A DNA stretch of 64,000 bases from Pomphorhynchus laevis (lineage: Eukaryota; Acanthocephala; Palaeacanthocephala; Echinorhynchida; Pomphorhynchidae): NCBI GenBank assembly GCA_012934845.2, contig WNNJ02000029.1:168665-232664 (forward strand), given 5' to 3'. A model generated the notes under the pieces. The model worked only from the letters and a program-made list of their open reading frames with translations, searched no databases and was not told the DNA's origin. A program made the position numbers and the translations under genes. Positions 1 to 10,929 of this stretch are shown here, one piece after another. Numbering within the stretch: the stretch's first letter is position 1; the number at the start of each line of letters is the position of its first letter.

Positions 1-1465
1 ATAATCAGACCGATAATCCTGCAAAGGCTAGTAGCATCACAACAAGTAGCATCATTGTTGCTACAACTATAATACCAAATAGGAAATGGCCCAAAGTAAA
101 AGAATCCGGCGAAATCGCTTTTGAAAACTTTACAGTTTAGACATATTTTATATAATTCGTTATCAATATTGATGTTTAATAAGCTGTTAACTGTTTAATG
201 AATTCTATTTAAAATAATTTTACTTTAACAAAACTTTAGCAGTCTACAAAACCTAAAAACACATCAAAATACATTGCCTCCCACTTAAATCTCGAGTCTT
301 GACAAATAATTCATTTATTGATTAAAATTTATGTAATTTACAAAACGTATTGATATCAGAAAATCAAAACTATTCAAAATTAGTATATCCTTATAAGAAA
401 TCTACATAACAACGTTTATCTATTTTATAAGGTTTGGTACTTTTAAGTAAAGTAAATAAGTAAATAAGTTTGGTAAAACTTATTTACTTATTTTCTACTA
501 ATTATATAAAATAATAAAATAATTAAAATTTAAATAATAAAATGGTACAGCAATTTAATAAATATAAAATTTATTAATTTAGTCAATTATTAACATTTAA
601 TTAATTTAGTAAATTATTTTTAATCTCCTTAATTGTGAACTTTTTATATTCGCAAAGTATATAATTAATTTATCATCAAAAATTAATATCGATAATAAAT
701 AATTCTCAATCACGTAGTATTTAATTAATTGTATAAAATTAGTTTAGATATAATTATTTAATCATTATAGGTTTTTAAATATTTATAAATACATATCAAT
801 CATTAGTTATTATTTTTATTTTAATGTTATTATTTAAAAAGCATTTTAGTAAGAAATTTTAAAAACCGTTTATTATTACTGTATTTCCTTAGAAATTGCT
901 GAAATGGGAAACAATATTTTTTTAAAATTTTCTGTACGCGATTGTTCTCCGATTATGAATATTTTGTCGCTGATCCGATAATGTAAATGGAGTCATTGTG
1001 ACAGGTCTAAATATGTCACTCTGCTGATCAATTTCTAAAACAAACCAATTATAGATTCAACATATTTTTAAATATTTATCAGCATTTTAGAATAAGGAAT
1101 AAATTTATTCCTTTTATAACTATCTTTAAATAAGGAATAATACGTTTTAATTGCAAAGAAATCAAACAACACAATTCTTAATCGTGTTTTTAATTCTTAG
1201 TACTCAAATCTTAATTTTAATTCTTGTGCTTAGGATCAAAGAATAATGCACTTGTTGTTATAGGTTGTCTAAGTTTGAGTATATGGAATGAGTGGACACT
1301 TATTTCTATATTTTATTAAATTGAAAGCTCAGCACGACTTAACATATTAACTCTACAACAATGCTCAAAGGATTCGATAGTATCGTAATGTTTATTTTAT
1401 CGAATTTCGTAGCTTATCCAGCATCTTACTCGCAACTTTTCTTTCACTTTTTGTTCGTAACTTTT

Positions 1466-1468
<3 letters not shown>
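1..1468. other. AT-rich stretch without recognisable gene
   Basis: No reading frame with recognisable protein similarity and no RNA gene is visible. Short poly-A/T runs and simple AT words dominate. I treat it as non-coding intergenic or intronic DNA. Confidence 0.6.

Positions 1469-1538
<70 letters not shown>
1469..1538. repeat. (TA)n microsatellite
   Basis: About 35 uninterrupted TA dinucleotides. It abuts the duplicated segment that carries an exon 2 relic of the RNF212-like gene, so it may mark an unstable breakpoint or a retroposon tail. Confidence 0.95.
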
Positions 1539-1541
<3 letters not shown>

Positions 1542-1639
1542 TATTCCATACTTATATGTAAAATCCTAGTAACTAGGGTAAGTGCAATGTTTTCATCCTT
1601 AATCAGTGATTATTTACATAAGGAGTATTTTCTTATTAT

Positions 1640-1704
1640 AAAGATAGCTGTATTATTTGTTGTACGAGATGCAGTGTTTCTGCAAAGTACATTGAAATTA
1701 CTTT
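1640..1704 (+). pseudogene. RNF212/ZHP-like exon 2 relic, copy 1
   Basis: Translates to KDSCIICCTRCSVSAKYIEI, closely matching exon 2 of the RNF212-like gene at 18.0-18.4 kb (KDSCIICRTRCSVFRLSSK). It keeps the last RING cysteine pair but no exon 1 and no recognisable exon 3. The upstream 100 bp are shared with copy 2 at 2.3-2.5 kb, so the two relics descend from one duplication event and are closer to each other than to the gene at 18 kb. Confidence 0.6.
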
Positions 1705-2090
1705 AGAATTAAATAATTTCAGTATTTGACCATACGACTATGCTTTGTTGGTGATATGATGCTGAAACAGCCCAAAGCGTTGCATTACGCTGTCAAGCGC
1801 AGTATGTAATACAGGAAATATTGAAGATTTCATACTTAGATGTATTCTATACTTCTATCTCCCGAAAATTACTACTCATAGTGTTATTAGTACTATTTAG
1901 TATTAGAATTAGTATATATTATTTATTAGTATTTAAGCATTCATAACAGGATCACCTGTCACGATTTCAATTGATCTTCGTGATCTCATACTACACTATA
2001 TAGCTGGGATCCATATAGGATACATTCAAATACTAAATTATCGTAACAGTAACGAACCAAATACAAGAGACAAATTGTTTATTTCGACAA

Positions 2091-2112
2091 CGTTTCGATC
2101 CTTACTTGGATC
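2091..2112 (-). ncRNA. Degenerate hammerhead-like stem II/GAAAC motif
   Basis: On the minus strand a 5-bp stem (GATCC/GGATC, loop AAGTAA) is followed directly by GAAAC and then GTT, as in hammerhead stem II plus the GAAA box and a GUH cleavage triplet. The expected CUGANGA box before the stem is replaced by AATAAAGA, so this is at best a decayed ribozyme from a PLE end. Confidence 0.3.
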
Positions 2113-2150
2113 TTTATTGGATCTTTACCCTGTTTCTAGTTGTTATATAT

Positions 2151-2378
2151 ACCCTGGTTAAAAGTATTTTACATATAAGTATGGAATCTTCAATAGATCC
2201 TAGAAGATCGTTGAAAAAACCCAAAATCAACATATATTTATATTTATTATATTTATAAATAAAAAAACATTTATAAATGTAATGAATATAAATATATGCT
2301 GATTTTGGGTTCTTTGAAGAATCCTCTAGGATCTATTAAAGATTCCATACTTAAATGTCAAATACTAGTAACCAGGGT
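2151..2378. repeat. Inverted repeat with about 100-bp arms
   Basis: The left arm begins ACCCTGGTTA at 2151 and the right arm ends TAACCAGGGT at 2378. In between, the arms match over about 100 bp with few mismatches and a centre near 2264. The right arm leads straight into the RNF212-like relic, and the same outer sequence also precedes relic 1 near 1545. Confidence 0.75.
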
Positions 2379-2430
2379 TAGTACAATGCTTTTATCCTTA
2401 ATCAGTGATTACATAAGAAGTATTTGTTAC

Positions 2431-2563
2431 AAAGATATCTGTATTATCTGTCGTACGAAATGCAGTGTGTTTCGATTGTCTACAAAAATACTAATAGTCA
2501 GAGATGAATTCATCAGTGGAAAAGTTCTTTATCGATCCTAGAGAAATCCTAAAACGTCGACAA
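2431..2563 (+). pseudogene. RNF212/ZHP-like exon 2-intron-exon 3 relic, copy 2
   Basis: Exon 2-like sequence at 2431-2480 reads KDICIICRTKCSVFRLS. A shortened intron remnant follows, then exon 3-like sequence from the ATG at 2504 reading MNSSVEKFFIDPREILKRRQ. The parental gene at 18 kb has SVEKFFLDPREILKR at this place. The remaining intron material means this is a DNA-level duplicate, not a processed retrocopy. It has lost the donor side of the intron and has no exon 1, so it is a pseudogene fragment. An ATG-initiated frame can be read through it from 2296, but that is not evidence for a functional gene. Confidence 0.6.
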
Positions 2564-2566
2564 AAT

Positions 2567-2605
2567 GTTATATGGTTAATATTTAAATAATATTAACCAT
2601 ATAAC
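2567..2605. repeat. Perfect 17-bp palindrome hairpin
   Basis: Arms GTTATATGGTTAATATT (2567-2583) and its exact complement (2589-2605) around a 5-nt loop, immediately 5' of a hammerhead-like relic. Confidence 0.85.
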
Positions 2606-2619
2606 AGTGAGCGTGGGCT

Positions 2620-2662
2620 CACTGCTGATGAGGTCCACCCACGCTGATTGTAGTGTACAGTG
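2620..2662 (+). ncRNA. Hammerhead ribozyme relic, family B
   Basis: CACTG, then CTGATGA, a stem II region GGTCCACCCACGCT, then GATT where GAAA is expected, then GTAGTGTA and CAGTG. Outer stem I (CACTG/CAGTG) pairs perfectly, and the order of parts matches the motif at 4343-4388. The GAAA box is mutated to GATT, so self-cleavage would not be expected. Confidence 0.5.
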
Positions 2663-4342
2663 ATGCTGATAGGAATCAAACAACCACACGAGGATAATAT
2701 CAAACCGACCAGTTAAGAAAAGCGGCTCGTGTATGCAATATATTCACAATAATTTAAATAATATTTAAATAATAACATTTTAATATTTTTTAAATAACTG
2801 ATCCTGATCCACTTTTTAAATTTGAAATTTTAGATCCGAATCAATCAAATCTTTATTTTTTAAATTTCGATAGCTTCTGCAGAAATCAACATATTAAAGA
2901 AAAACAACCAGGAAATGGTTTACATTTAATAATGTTATTTTTTAAATCATTGATGCTGATTTTGTTTGTTTAAATTTAATATTTTAAAGCAGGATCCATA
3001 ACGCATAAATTTACTTTTATATTTCGTTAGCTGCTTGAAGCGAAATTTGAAAGCAAAACGTATTAAGTCAAAATTTTGAAAAAAATTCCTCAATTTTGGA
3101 ACAAAATGCGTTGTGTTACCAACAAATTATTTATAACTTATTACTAATTAGATTTATTAATTATTACTAATTAGGTAATCAATTAACGTAATTATCACAA
3201 GATAATAAAATTATTAAAAATAAATGATTTTATTATTTTGTATATTTAGTAAGTTGTTAGTATTTAATAGTCGTAATTTTAATTTTATAAATTTGATCCA
3301 TGAATTCTTTCGTGTCCCAATGTTTATCCAATCGAATTTCAACAATAAATGAAAATTCATATTTTCGTGATATAAAATAACCAAAAGAATACGTAAAATC
3401 TAATAGCTTTAATAGTAAATTTGCATTTTCTAGCTACTAAAGTTGAATATTCTAAAAAACGAAATACAAATATAGTCATCGTCAGAATAATTAGCTCTTA
3501 ATTATTGACTCGAATAAAATATGACTATCTTCCTAAATTAAATCAAAATCTAAGAATTATAGCATTGAAATCAATTTCAAAATAAATACCTTATATGTAT
3601 TAAATCAAGAATGATTTAGTACATAATTCAAGAACTATTTTTTAATCGTAAATGTGACAAATATGAGCCAAATACCTCCTATCTCGCGATACTCATGACT
3701 TCTCTGGCGAAGGCTAAGTTGTACATTTTAATAATTAAACAATTTAAAAATCAATTCTTACTGGTTGATTCTCGATGCTGAAGAATCGGACTGCGCTCCA
3801 ATATTTGTTATCTGTATTTCACTTAATTAGCACATTAAGTAATTAAATAATAATAATTTATTCATGCTGTTTTAGTTATCGTAATTATCAAAATAGTTTA
3901 TACGTTCAGCAACACTGATCGCTCTCAAAGATTCAATAATAATTCTTTTATGTGCTAAAGATTATTAAGTAATTCAAAAATAATAATTTATCCAAGTTTA
4001 TATAACTATATATTTTAGAAATAAATAATTTAGCGTTCAAGTCTGGCGACAAACAGTGCAAGTATTTTTGTAAAGCAATGTTTTTATAATTTTTTTATAA
4101 TATCAAATATTAGCTATACATATGGTCCTAATTTTGCGATAACTAAACAAAACAATATTTTTATATTGTATCATATATAATATCGTGCCACAATCAGAAA
4201 ATTTTCAGCTCACAGATGCAATCAAGTACCATTAATAATATGGTATATTTAGGTTGATATGCCTGTGCAGTCATTGTTATTATTGAAATTTTGATGACTA
4301 TTTTATTCTGCACGCTACTTTAATCCTATGCATATAAGCCAA
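2663..4342. other. AT-rich DNA, nothing recognised
   Basis: No supported gene or known repeat. Only short frames and AT-rich low-complexity words are present. Confidence 0.5.
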
Positions 4343-4388
4343 CAGCAGTACGCTACATTTCAGTATTGGCGGACCTCATCAGCTACTG
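4343..4388 (-). ncRNA. Hammerhead ribozyme-like motif, family B, core intact
   Basis: Minus strand order: CAGTAG, CTGATGA, a short stem II (GGU...ACU), GAAA, a 3-bp stem III (A-U, U-G, G-C) closed by UAG, the cleavage triplet GUA, then CTGCTG, which pairs with CAGTAG over 6 bp with one G-U. All conserved boxes are present. The weak 3-bp stem II is the main reason for caution. A sequence-related relic lies at 2620-2662. Confidence 0.5.
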
Positions 4389-5863
4389 ATCGAATACCTA
4401 CGTTTCACTTTTCGGTCCTTTTAATGTTAACTAACGATCATTCGACTCGTCTGCTTTTATTAGCAGATTTAAGAAAATACCTTTTTCTTACATTTTACAA
4501 ATTTAATTGAAATCATTTCTGATTTCTAATTAAATCAGCGTTGGGAGGGGAAAGTTCTACCTTCAATTTGAAATTTTTTACTTCAATTTATTACTAAACT
4601 GCAAGTAGAAGACTATATTAAATACTCATAATACTGCTTATACTAATATTAATATATTAATATTATATAGAAAACACTAACCTCATAATCTCTTTACATT
4701 TTCGATTAGACAGTTTTACTGAAACTGTTTAATATTATAAACAGTTAAATATTCCTGCTATCATCATCTGGATTACAATTGAAATTTTAATCCAGATGTA
4801 TATTTATCAAAATTTAAATTTTAAGTAACATTTTGATTAGAATTTTAATTTTAATTCTAATATAAATTAATTTAAACTTTATAATATATATTTATATTTA
4901 CAATTCTATAATTACCTTCTACATTACTTTAATATTATTTTCCATCTTCGCTTTCCGACTTGAGTCATAATTTAAAAAATTATCAGATTATAAAAATCCA
5001 AGTAAATATTGCAAACTATGAATCCGTAGTCTGCTTAAGTTTTATATATGTATTATTAAACAGAGTCCGTACATATCAAACGTCGGATTTTTAATCTTAC
5101 GTGTTTAACTAATGTATTCAAAGGCTACAAGTTTAAAGGTTCATTATTACGTTTGTAACTTGAATTAATAGCAAAAACGGTTAACTATTACTGTTATCCG
5201 ATTAATACATAAAATGATTAAACCTTCAATAATCGACCCTAGTTTATTAGGATAAAATCGGAATTAATGAATTTTACTACTAAAATTCGTTAATATCTTA
5301 CAGAATTAAGATAATTCTACAAATTTCTTGACAATATTCAAATTGATTCTGTAAAACAAATATGTATACTTCTGGGTACTGAAAAACATTGGCATTTAAA
5401 AATAAATAATATGCACATATTTGTACTATGACCAATAGGCATCGTAAGGTAATTAACAAGGCATTTAACAAGGTAGTATGTATCGTAACAGGAAATATTA
5501 AGCTACTTTGAATAATTTAGATACAAGCAAATATGATATAATCAACGTTAGCTGACTAAAGAAACAATCATCAAAAACGTTTGATGACCTAATGTCTGAA
5601 CAGTTTTACTAATAATTAAATTACCTGTGATTTGCTAAAATAAAAAAAACAATAATATTTACAACAATATAAGGCAAGATGAATTGAAAAATCTTTGTAG
5701 CTTACAATAATTTAGAATAAAGTATATAAAGTAATAAATACATCCATATTAAATATTACCACCAATAATACTACAGTTGTTATTGGTTACCGCTTTCATT
5801 TATACCAGCACCTTTGTAATCACAATCTCATGAGACTAAAACTGATCTACCCAAAGTGCATTT
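4389..5863. other. AT-rich DNA, nothing recognised
   Basis: No gene, RNA or known repeat could be supported here. Confidence 0.5.
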
Positions 5864-6690
5864 GTATTCAACAGATACCTGAACTTAAAATCAACAACAA
5901 TCAATCGATTCCTCACACAGTCGAAAGAATACATAATTGAAAGTTTACAAAGTTTACATACTATACTTTGTATTATAATATGATACTAAATAACCAAATT
6001 TCATCAAGGGAAATACGTTATTGGCAGGCAGTTGGCCTCACTGCTATGTTTGGTCAAAGAGTAGGGAATGAAACCTGATAGCATAACATATCCTTCTGAT
6101 GACATCTTATACTTATTCTAATGCATCGACTGTTATTTATTAGTCAATTCTTAAAAATTGACTTTGATTTTAAATTAATTTTAATAATAATTTAAATTAA
6201 TTTACTTAAATAAATAAAATAATAATTAATTAAATAATCAATTATTTAATTTAATAATTTAAATTAAATTTAATAATTTAATTTAAATTGATATAAATAA
6301 AATAAGATCTTATATAATTTTTATTTATAATTATTGTTTAATTTTTAAAAATTTCATTTAGAATTTAGCATTTTCAATTTTTAATTTATAAACAATATGT
6401 GGACACAGTTACCTAATCTGATTTATTTATTGAAACATTTTCAATCTATATTCTTCCATTTTTAGTCAATTCATAAAAATTGATTTTAATTTTAAATTTC
6501 AATTTTAAATTTTAACTTTATATAAATTATAGCAATTATTTATAATTATTCACTATTTAATTATTTAATTTTGATTTAGCATTATTATAATATCTTTTAT
6601 TTTATAATTATATTAAATACGTAGACTCAGTTAGCTGATTCAACAGATACCTGAACTTAAAACCTACAACAATCAATCCGAACCTCGTAC
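5864..6690 (+). mobile_element. Naiad-type PLE 3' end fragment flanked by 55-bp direct repeats
   Basis: The segment carries the conserved block also found at 14.5, 17.7, 27.1 and 50.2 kb (CTGCTATG..., GAAACCTGATAGCAT, CTGATGA, then GTTATTTATTAGTCAATTC). It ends at about 6642 with the shared terminus ACGTAGACTCAGTTAGCTGA. Directly repeated flanks start TTCAACAGATACCTGAACTT at 5864 and 6638. No coding sequence is left. I read it as a solo, 5'-truncated or terminal-repeat-only copy. Confidence 0.65.
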
Positions 6691-6899
6691 AGTTAATAAA
6701 TAATATCAAAGATTATTTTTTTAATAAGCATAATTTATTATTCATTTGATACAATATTCGTTTCCTTCAAATGGGCCTTTGTGAAATCAATTATAGTCTT
6801 GTCATTATTCTATGTGATTGGATGCGTGCTGGTAAGAAAATACCCTACAGGCATGTCACAGCGAGAACGGGGCGATCTTAGACAAACAGAAGAGGATCG

Positions 6900-7095
6900 A
6901 GCAATTGCAAACGAAATTATTAGCAATTGCTCGATTAGCAATTGCAAACTAAATTAGCAATTGCAAACTAAATTAGCAATTGCAAACTAAATTAGCAATT
7001 GCAAACAAATTAGCAATTGCAAACTAAATTAGCAATTAGCAATTATCATAGCTAATTAGCAATCAAATAATAATCAAATAGCTAATTAGCAATTG
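6900..7095 (+). repeat. 19-bp minisatellite
   Basis: Imperfect tandem copies of ATTAGCAATTGCAAACTAA, cleanest between about 6935 and 7035, degenerating on both sides. Confidence 0.85.
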
Positions 7096-7340
7096 CAAAC
7101 AAAATATCAAAGAGTATTATACAAACAATCATCACTTATTAATATTTTAATTGATACGAATTTTTATTACACGTTTATAATTTAAAATTCATATTATATT
7201 AATATTTATTTATTTTAAAATTTCGTTAGGGTAGAATGTAATCATTAGATGGCTCTTTTTCTGAAAAAAAGTAGAAAAATAATTTTAATATAACGTTAAT
7301 ATGATAAAACGTTTTATTAATATTAATAAAACGTTAATAG

Positions 7341-7548
7341 CAAAAATAATTTGGATATCTTAATGAGCTTGAAAAATCCTGATATTCAATGGAACGCTAC
7401 ATATAAGGATTATAAAACGTATAGTTCCTTTCCAGACGTAGACATGTTTCGACAGCAAATGCTCGAGACGGACTTGCATAGAAAAGCTGGCATATCCTGG
7501 GGGGATCAACCGTTTGCTCCACTGACAGACCTATTAGACAAAATCCAG
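7341..7548 (+). CDS. Candidate internal exon of an unidentified host gene
   Basis: An open stretch of about 69 codons runs from an AG at 7339-7340 (after TTAAT) to a consensus donor CAG|GTAACT at 7548/7549. Its protein (including YKDYKTYSSFPDVDMFRQQM and GISWGDQPFAPLTDLLDKIQ) has balanced, non-low-complexity composition unlike the AT-rich frames around it. I do not recognise the family. Downstream sequence from about 7650 belongs to a PLE, so the next exon is not visible. It could be a fragment of an unfamiliar transposon ORF rather than a host exon. Confidence 0.4.
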
Positions 7549-7649
7549 GTAACTGCTGCATTGTACTATAGAGTTATGAAAATTTGTTCTACGGACAAGA
7601 GAATAAGTATTAGGTATTGTGAAATATCTATTATGCTATTAGAAAGATA

Positions 7650-8222
7650 GTATCCTCTGCAAGCTATTAAACAAGCGTTTTTCAAGGCCAAAAGAATGAA
7701 AGTGGAGAACAAAGTCGAGGAAAACAAAAATAAAAACATCTGCAGCAATTTCTTTTCTACCACTTACATTTCGTAAAAGTACAATAATAGATTGATCTAT
7801 TCAATGTAGACTGATGGGCAACGAAATATAATTTATCACAAAAAAACGACATTCCCTGACCTGCTTTTTCAAAACGAAACCAACATATTCAAAAATTGAA
7901 GTAGTGTATCGCATCCCTTGTAAAGATTGCAACAAAGTCTACATCTGTCAAACCAAACAATGACTACGAAATAGACTTGAACAGCACAAAAGTGATCTTA
8001 AACGCGACAACGTTTCTTCAGCAATATTTACTCCTTGGTAAAACAGTTCACATACGGTTAATTTCGACAATACAACTGCTCTTGAATACGAGCTAGATAC
8101 ATGTCGTCGTTTAATCAAGGGGCGGTATACATCGAAATTTCATCACCATGCAAGGTAATAAAAGCAATTGGTGCTTAAAATTACCGCCGAACAAGAGTTT
8201 TGCTGAACAGCATATCAATTAA
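7650..8222 (+). mobile_element. PLE fragment: RT tail and C-terminal GIY-YIG endonuclease
   Basis: Reads, with interruptions, YPLQAIKQAFFKAKRMK (end of the RT part), then a GIY-YIG core VVYRIPCKDCNKVYI near 7905-7950, NRLEQHKSDLKRDNVSSAIF and an end of the type GNKSNWCLKLPP. The arrangement RT then GIY-YIG is that of canonical Penelope/Poseidon-group PLEs, and the ending matches the element at 62.0-63.4 kb. GIY-YIG nicks target DNA for target-primed reverse transcription. The piece is 5'-truncated with several in-frame stops and is inactive. Confidence 0.75.
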
Positions 8223-8272
8223 ATTCTTCCGTTTTTATTCTTTATATACTATGTCATAGTTTGTCATAGACC

Positions 8273-8325
8273 AGTGTTTTTTGAAGAGGCCAATCGCATC
8301 GGCAAAAATTATAATACTACTTTCG
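8273..8325 (+). ncRNA. Degenerate hammerhead-like element end
   Basis: TTGAAGAGGCC ... GGCAAAAATTATAA lies about 50 nt after the PLE coding end. It resembles a decayed CUGAAGA, stem II (GCC/GGC), GAAA series. The analogous position after the PLE at 62-63.4 kb holds a similar structure. Boxes are mutated here. Confidence 0.3.
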
Positions 8326-9828
8326 GAGAAAGAGCAAACTCATGATTACCTTATCTCTGAACGCAATTTCAAAAGATATAATTAATAATTAATAATAATT
8401 AAATAATTAATAATATTATAATTGATATATAATTATATAAACTAATGATTAATATTTATTTTAACTTTTAAATCAATTAATTGTTTAAGCAATTAATTGA
8501 TTAATCTTTATAATAAATCTTTAATCTTTATTATTAATATTTATAATTGTTTAAACAATGTCTTATCAAAGTCAAAAAATGATATAACGTTGATAGTTAT
8601 AGCAGACAACATTGCCAGTTAGATTAGGTAAACTAGATTTGCTCTATTTCATCTACATTTTTCTAGTAAATATTTAAATTCAATAAAAATTATAAATCTA
8701 TATAAAACATTTTTGAGTTTGCATCTTCTCAACAATAAACATCTATGCTAAAAGACAAAGCTATATCAACAAATGGTGATTTAGCATGCCTGCGTAATTA
8801 TTGATTTGTGATGTAATTTAAGCTGTTAATCTCACATACCTGGATCATCGAGCGCTGATTTAAAGGGGGAAGCAAACATTGGCTATAAATCATTTTTGTT
8901 ATTAAAATACAAATAAAGCGGAGTAAACAATACCTTATTATTTTTAATGATTATCGGACTGCTAGCTATACATCTGCGAATTATACAAAAGAACATTAAA
9001 TGCTTGATTTAAAAATAAATGTGAAATGATTTTTAAACAATTTAATTTGAATGAATATAAAAGTTGTTGAAAAGATTACAAAACTGTAATAACATTAAAT
9101 TATTAAATTAATTATTTAATTATAATTATTTTATAATTAATTGTTATTAATTATTAATTATAATTATTTAATTTATATATTTATATATAATATTTTTATT
9201 ATATTTGAAATTATAATATCAAATTGATAATGTATATTAAAATATATCTCAGATATAATATTGTATCTTAATACAAATTATATATTATCTATCGTTATAT
9301 TAAATATTTGATGTATCCTTAATTTCTGTAGCAGGAATTAACGTAGCCTTACAAAATATGTATCATGCAGACATTCCGTAATTGTAAAATAGTTAAGGAA
9401 TTACATGTGATAAAAGTTATTACGGCTAAAATATATGTTATATATGACATATAGTAAATAGCATATATAATACTTATGAATTATATAAATATTAATATTA
9501 TAATATTAATTATATAATATTAATTATATAAATATAATTAAGCATATCTAAAATACGTATGTAATTCTTATATATAAATCTAAGAGATAAAAATATAATA
9601 AAACCTGACAAAGGTCTTTTAATCGAATAGTTGTACATAATGAAACGTGCATTTTGCCTATTTCCCGAGATAAACATACCAGAAACGACATATTATTTTT
9701 ACGAAATAAATAAATAAATGTAATAATTCATTTTGTTGGAAATATATCCATCCTGATATGTATTTAAATTTTTAAATTTCCAGAAACTATCAGGTATCGT
9801 TAAACGACAAGAAAAATATTTTTAATAT
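8326..9828. other. AT-rich DNA, nothing recognised
   Basis: No supported gene or element. It contains long runs of AT words around 8385-8530 and 9090-9300. Confidence 0.5.
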
Positions 9829-9879
9829 TTTGTCGCTAGTAATACCAGGAATACAATTCCTGGTATTACTAGCGACAAA
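9829..9879. repeat. Perfect 24-bp palindrome, 3-nt spacer
   Basis: TTTGTCGCTAGTAATACCAG and onward (9829-9852) is exactly complementary to 9856-9879, with only ACA between. It is not obviously part of any element recognised here. Confidence 0.9.
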
Positions 9880-10249
9880 CCAGTACAATTTCTGATACAA
9901 TTTCGAATACAATTCCTAATATTTCTTCAAACCAATGTATATAATTCATTAAATTATATTATAATAATATAATTATTATAATAATATAATTATAATAATA
10001 TAATTATATTATTCAATGAATTTTATCGCCGAATCGCTTAGCGATCAAGGCCCGCGGTACAACTCTTCTAATATATTTTTGTATATATACATATATATAC
10101 AAATATATACATATATATTTGTATATATATACATTTGATTTGCGGAAAACTGACACTATTCCGGATCATCCATTGAATGATACATGAGTAATAAATAATT
10201 GCCGTAAGTAGATAAAAAAACAGGAAATGAAGACCAAGAGCAATTTCTT

Positions 10250-10284
10250 GTAACGCTTTCGGCTAACTGCCCTTCTTCAGTACA
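10250..10284 (-). ncRNA. Hammerhead-derived motif (PLE-end type)
   Basis: Minus strand: TGTA, CTGAAGA (a valid CUGANGA form), a stem GGGC...GCC, GAAA, GCGT, TACA. TGTA and TACA pair as stem I. Compared with the complete motif at 54.2 kb, one nucleotide of the cleavage triplet seems deleted (GCGT before TACA instead of GCGTA). Probably a decayed PLE terminal ribozyme. Confidence 0.4.
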
Positions 10285-10409
10285 TTGTATATATTATCTC
10301 TCAAACTTTTTTAGTAAAAAATATTGTATATATAAAAAACATTGTATATATAAATATGGTATATATATTGTAAGTATAAATTAAAATCAACCAAAATATA
10401 TTCGAAATA

Positions 10410-10634
10410 TGATTATTGGTCTCTATTAAAAACAGCAAAGATTAATTCTTCAATTTTACGTTTCGCCTTGCGGCTTTTTCAAAAATTGTAACACAAACTT
10501 TTTTTAAGGTGAAAAATAATATTTAAAAAAGTTTGTGATATAATATGCATACAATTTTTGAAGAAGCCGCAAGGCGAAACGTAAAATTGAAGAATTAATC
10601 TATTCTTTGTTGGTAGATACCAATAATCATATTG
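10410..10634. repeat. Head-to-head pair of hammerhead-like element ends, family C
   Basis: An inverted repeat with arms of about 90 bp. Each arm contains the string GCCGCAAGGCGAAACGTA (minus at 10451-10488, plus at 10552-10589), flanked by CAATTTT/AAAATTG, which pair as stem I. GCC/GGC with a GCAA tetraloop is stem II, GAAAC is the box and GTA the triplet. The CUGANGA box reads TTGAAGA or TTGAAAA. A third copy is at about 52.64 kb. Confidence 0.6.
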
Positions 10635-10929
10635 CGTATATATATTTATATATTTATATATATCCACAAAATGTTAATTTTCTGAAGATGTTAGTGTAGT
10701 TTTTAGCGAAATATCAAAAAGATTTTTATTGTCGTTCAACTATACCTAATAGTTCCTGGAAATTTACAAAATTCATTTCGTATTTGAATGCAAAGTGTCG
10801 ATACAAAAATTACGAATCAAATTTTAAGTGACAAAGCCAAATTAGTTTAATCAGATACTGCAATTTTAGTTTAATTGGGAATGCTTGAAAGCAATTATTT
10901 TATTATTAAATTTATTTTAAGTGAGTCAG

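Noticed and set aside
2296-2541. An 81-codon ORF as an independent gene
   Set aside because: It is a read-through of an inverted repeat into RNF212-like exon 2 and intron remnants; a pseudogene fragment.
6900-7095. Origin or regulatory iterons
   Set aside because: A simple AT-rich 19-bp minisatellite with no supporting context.
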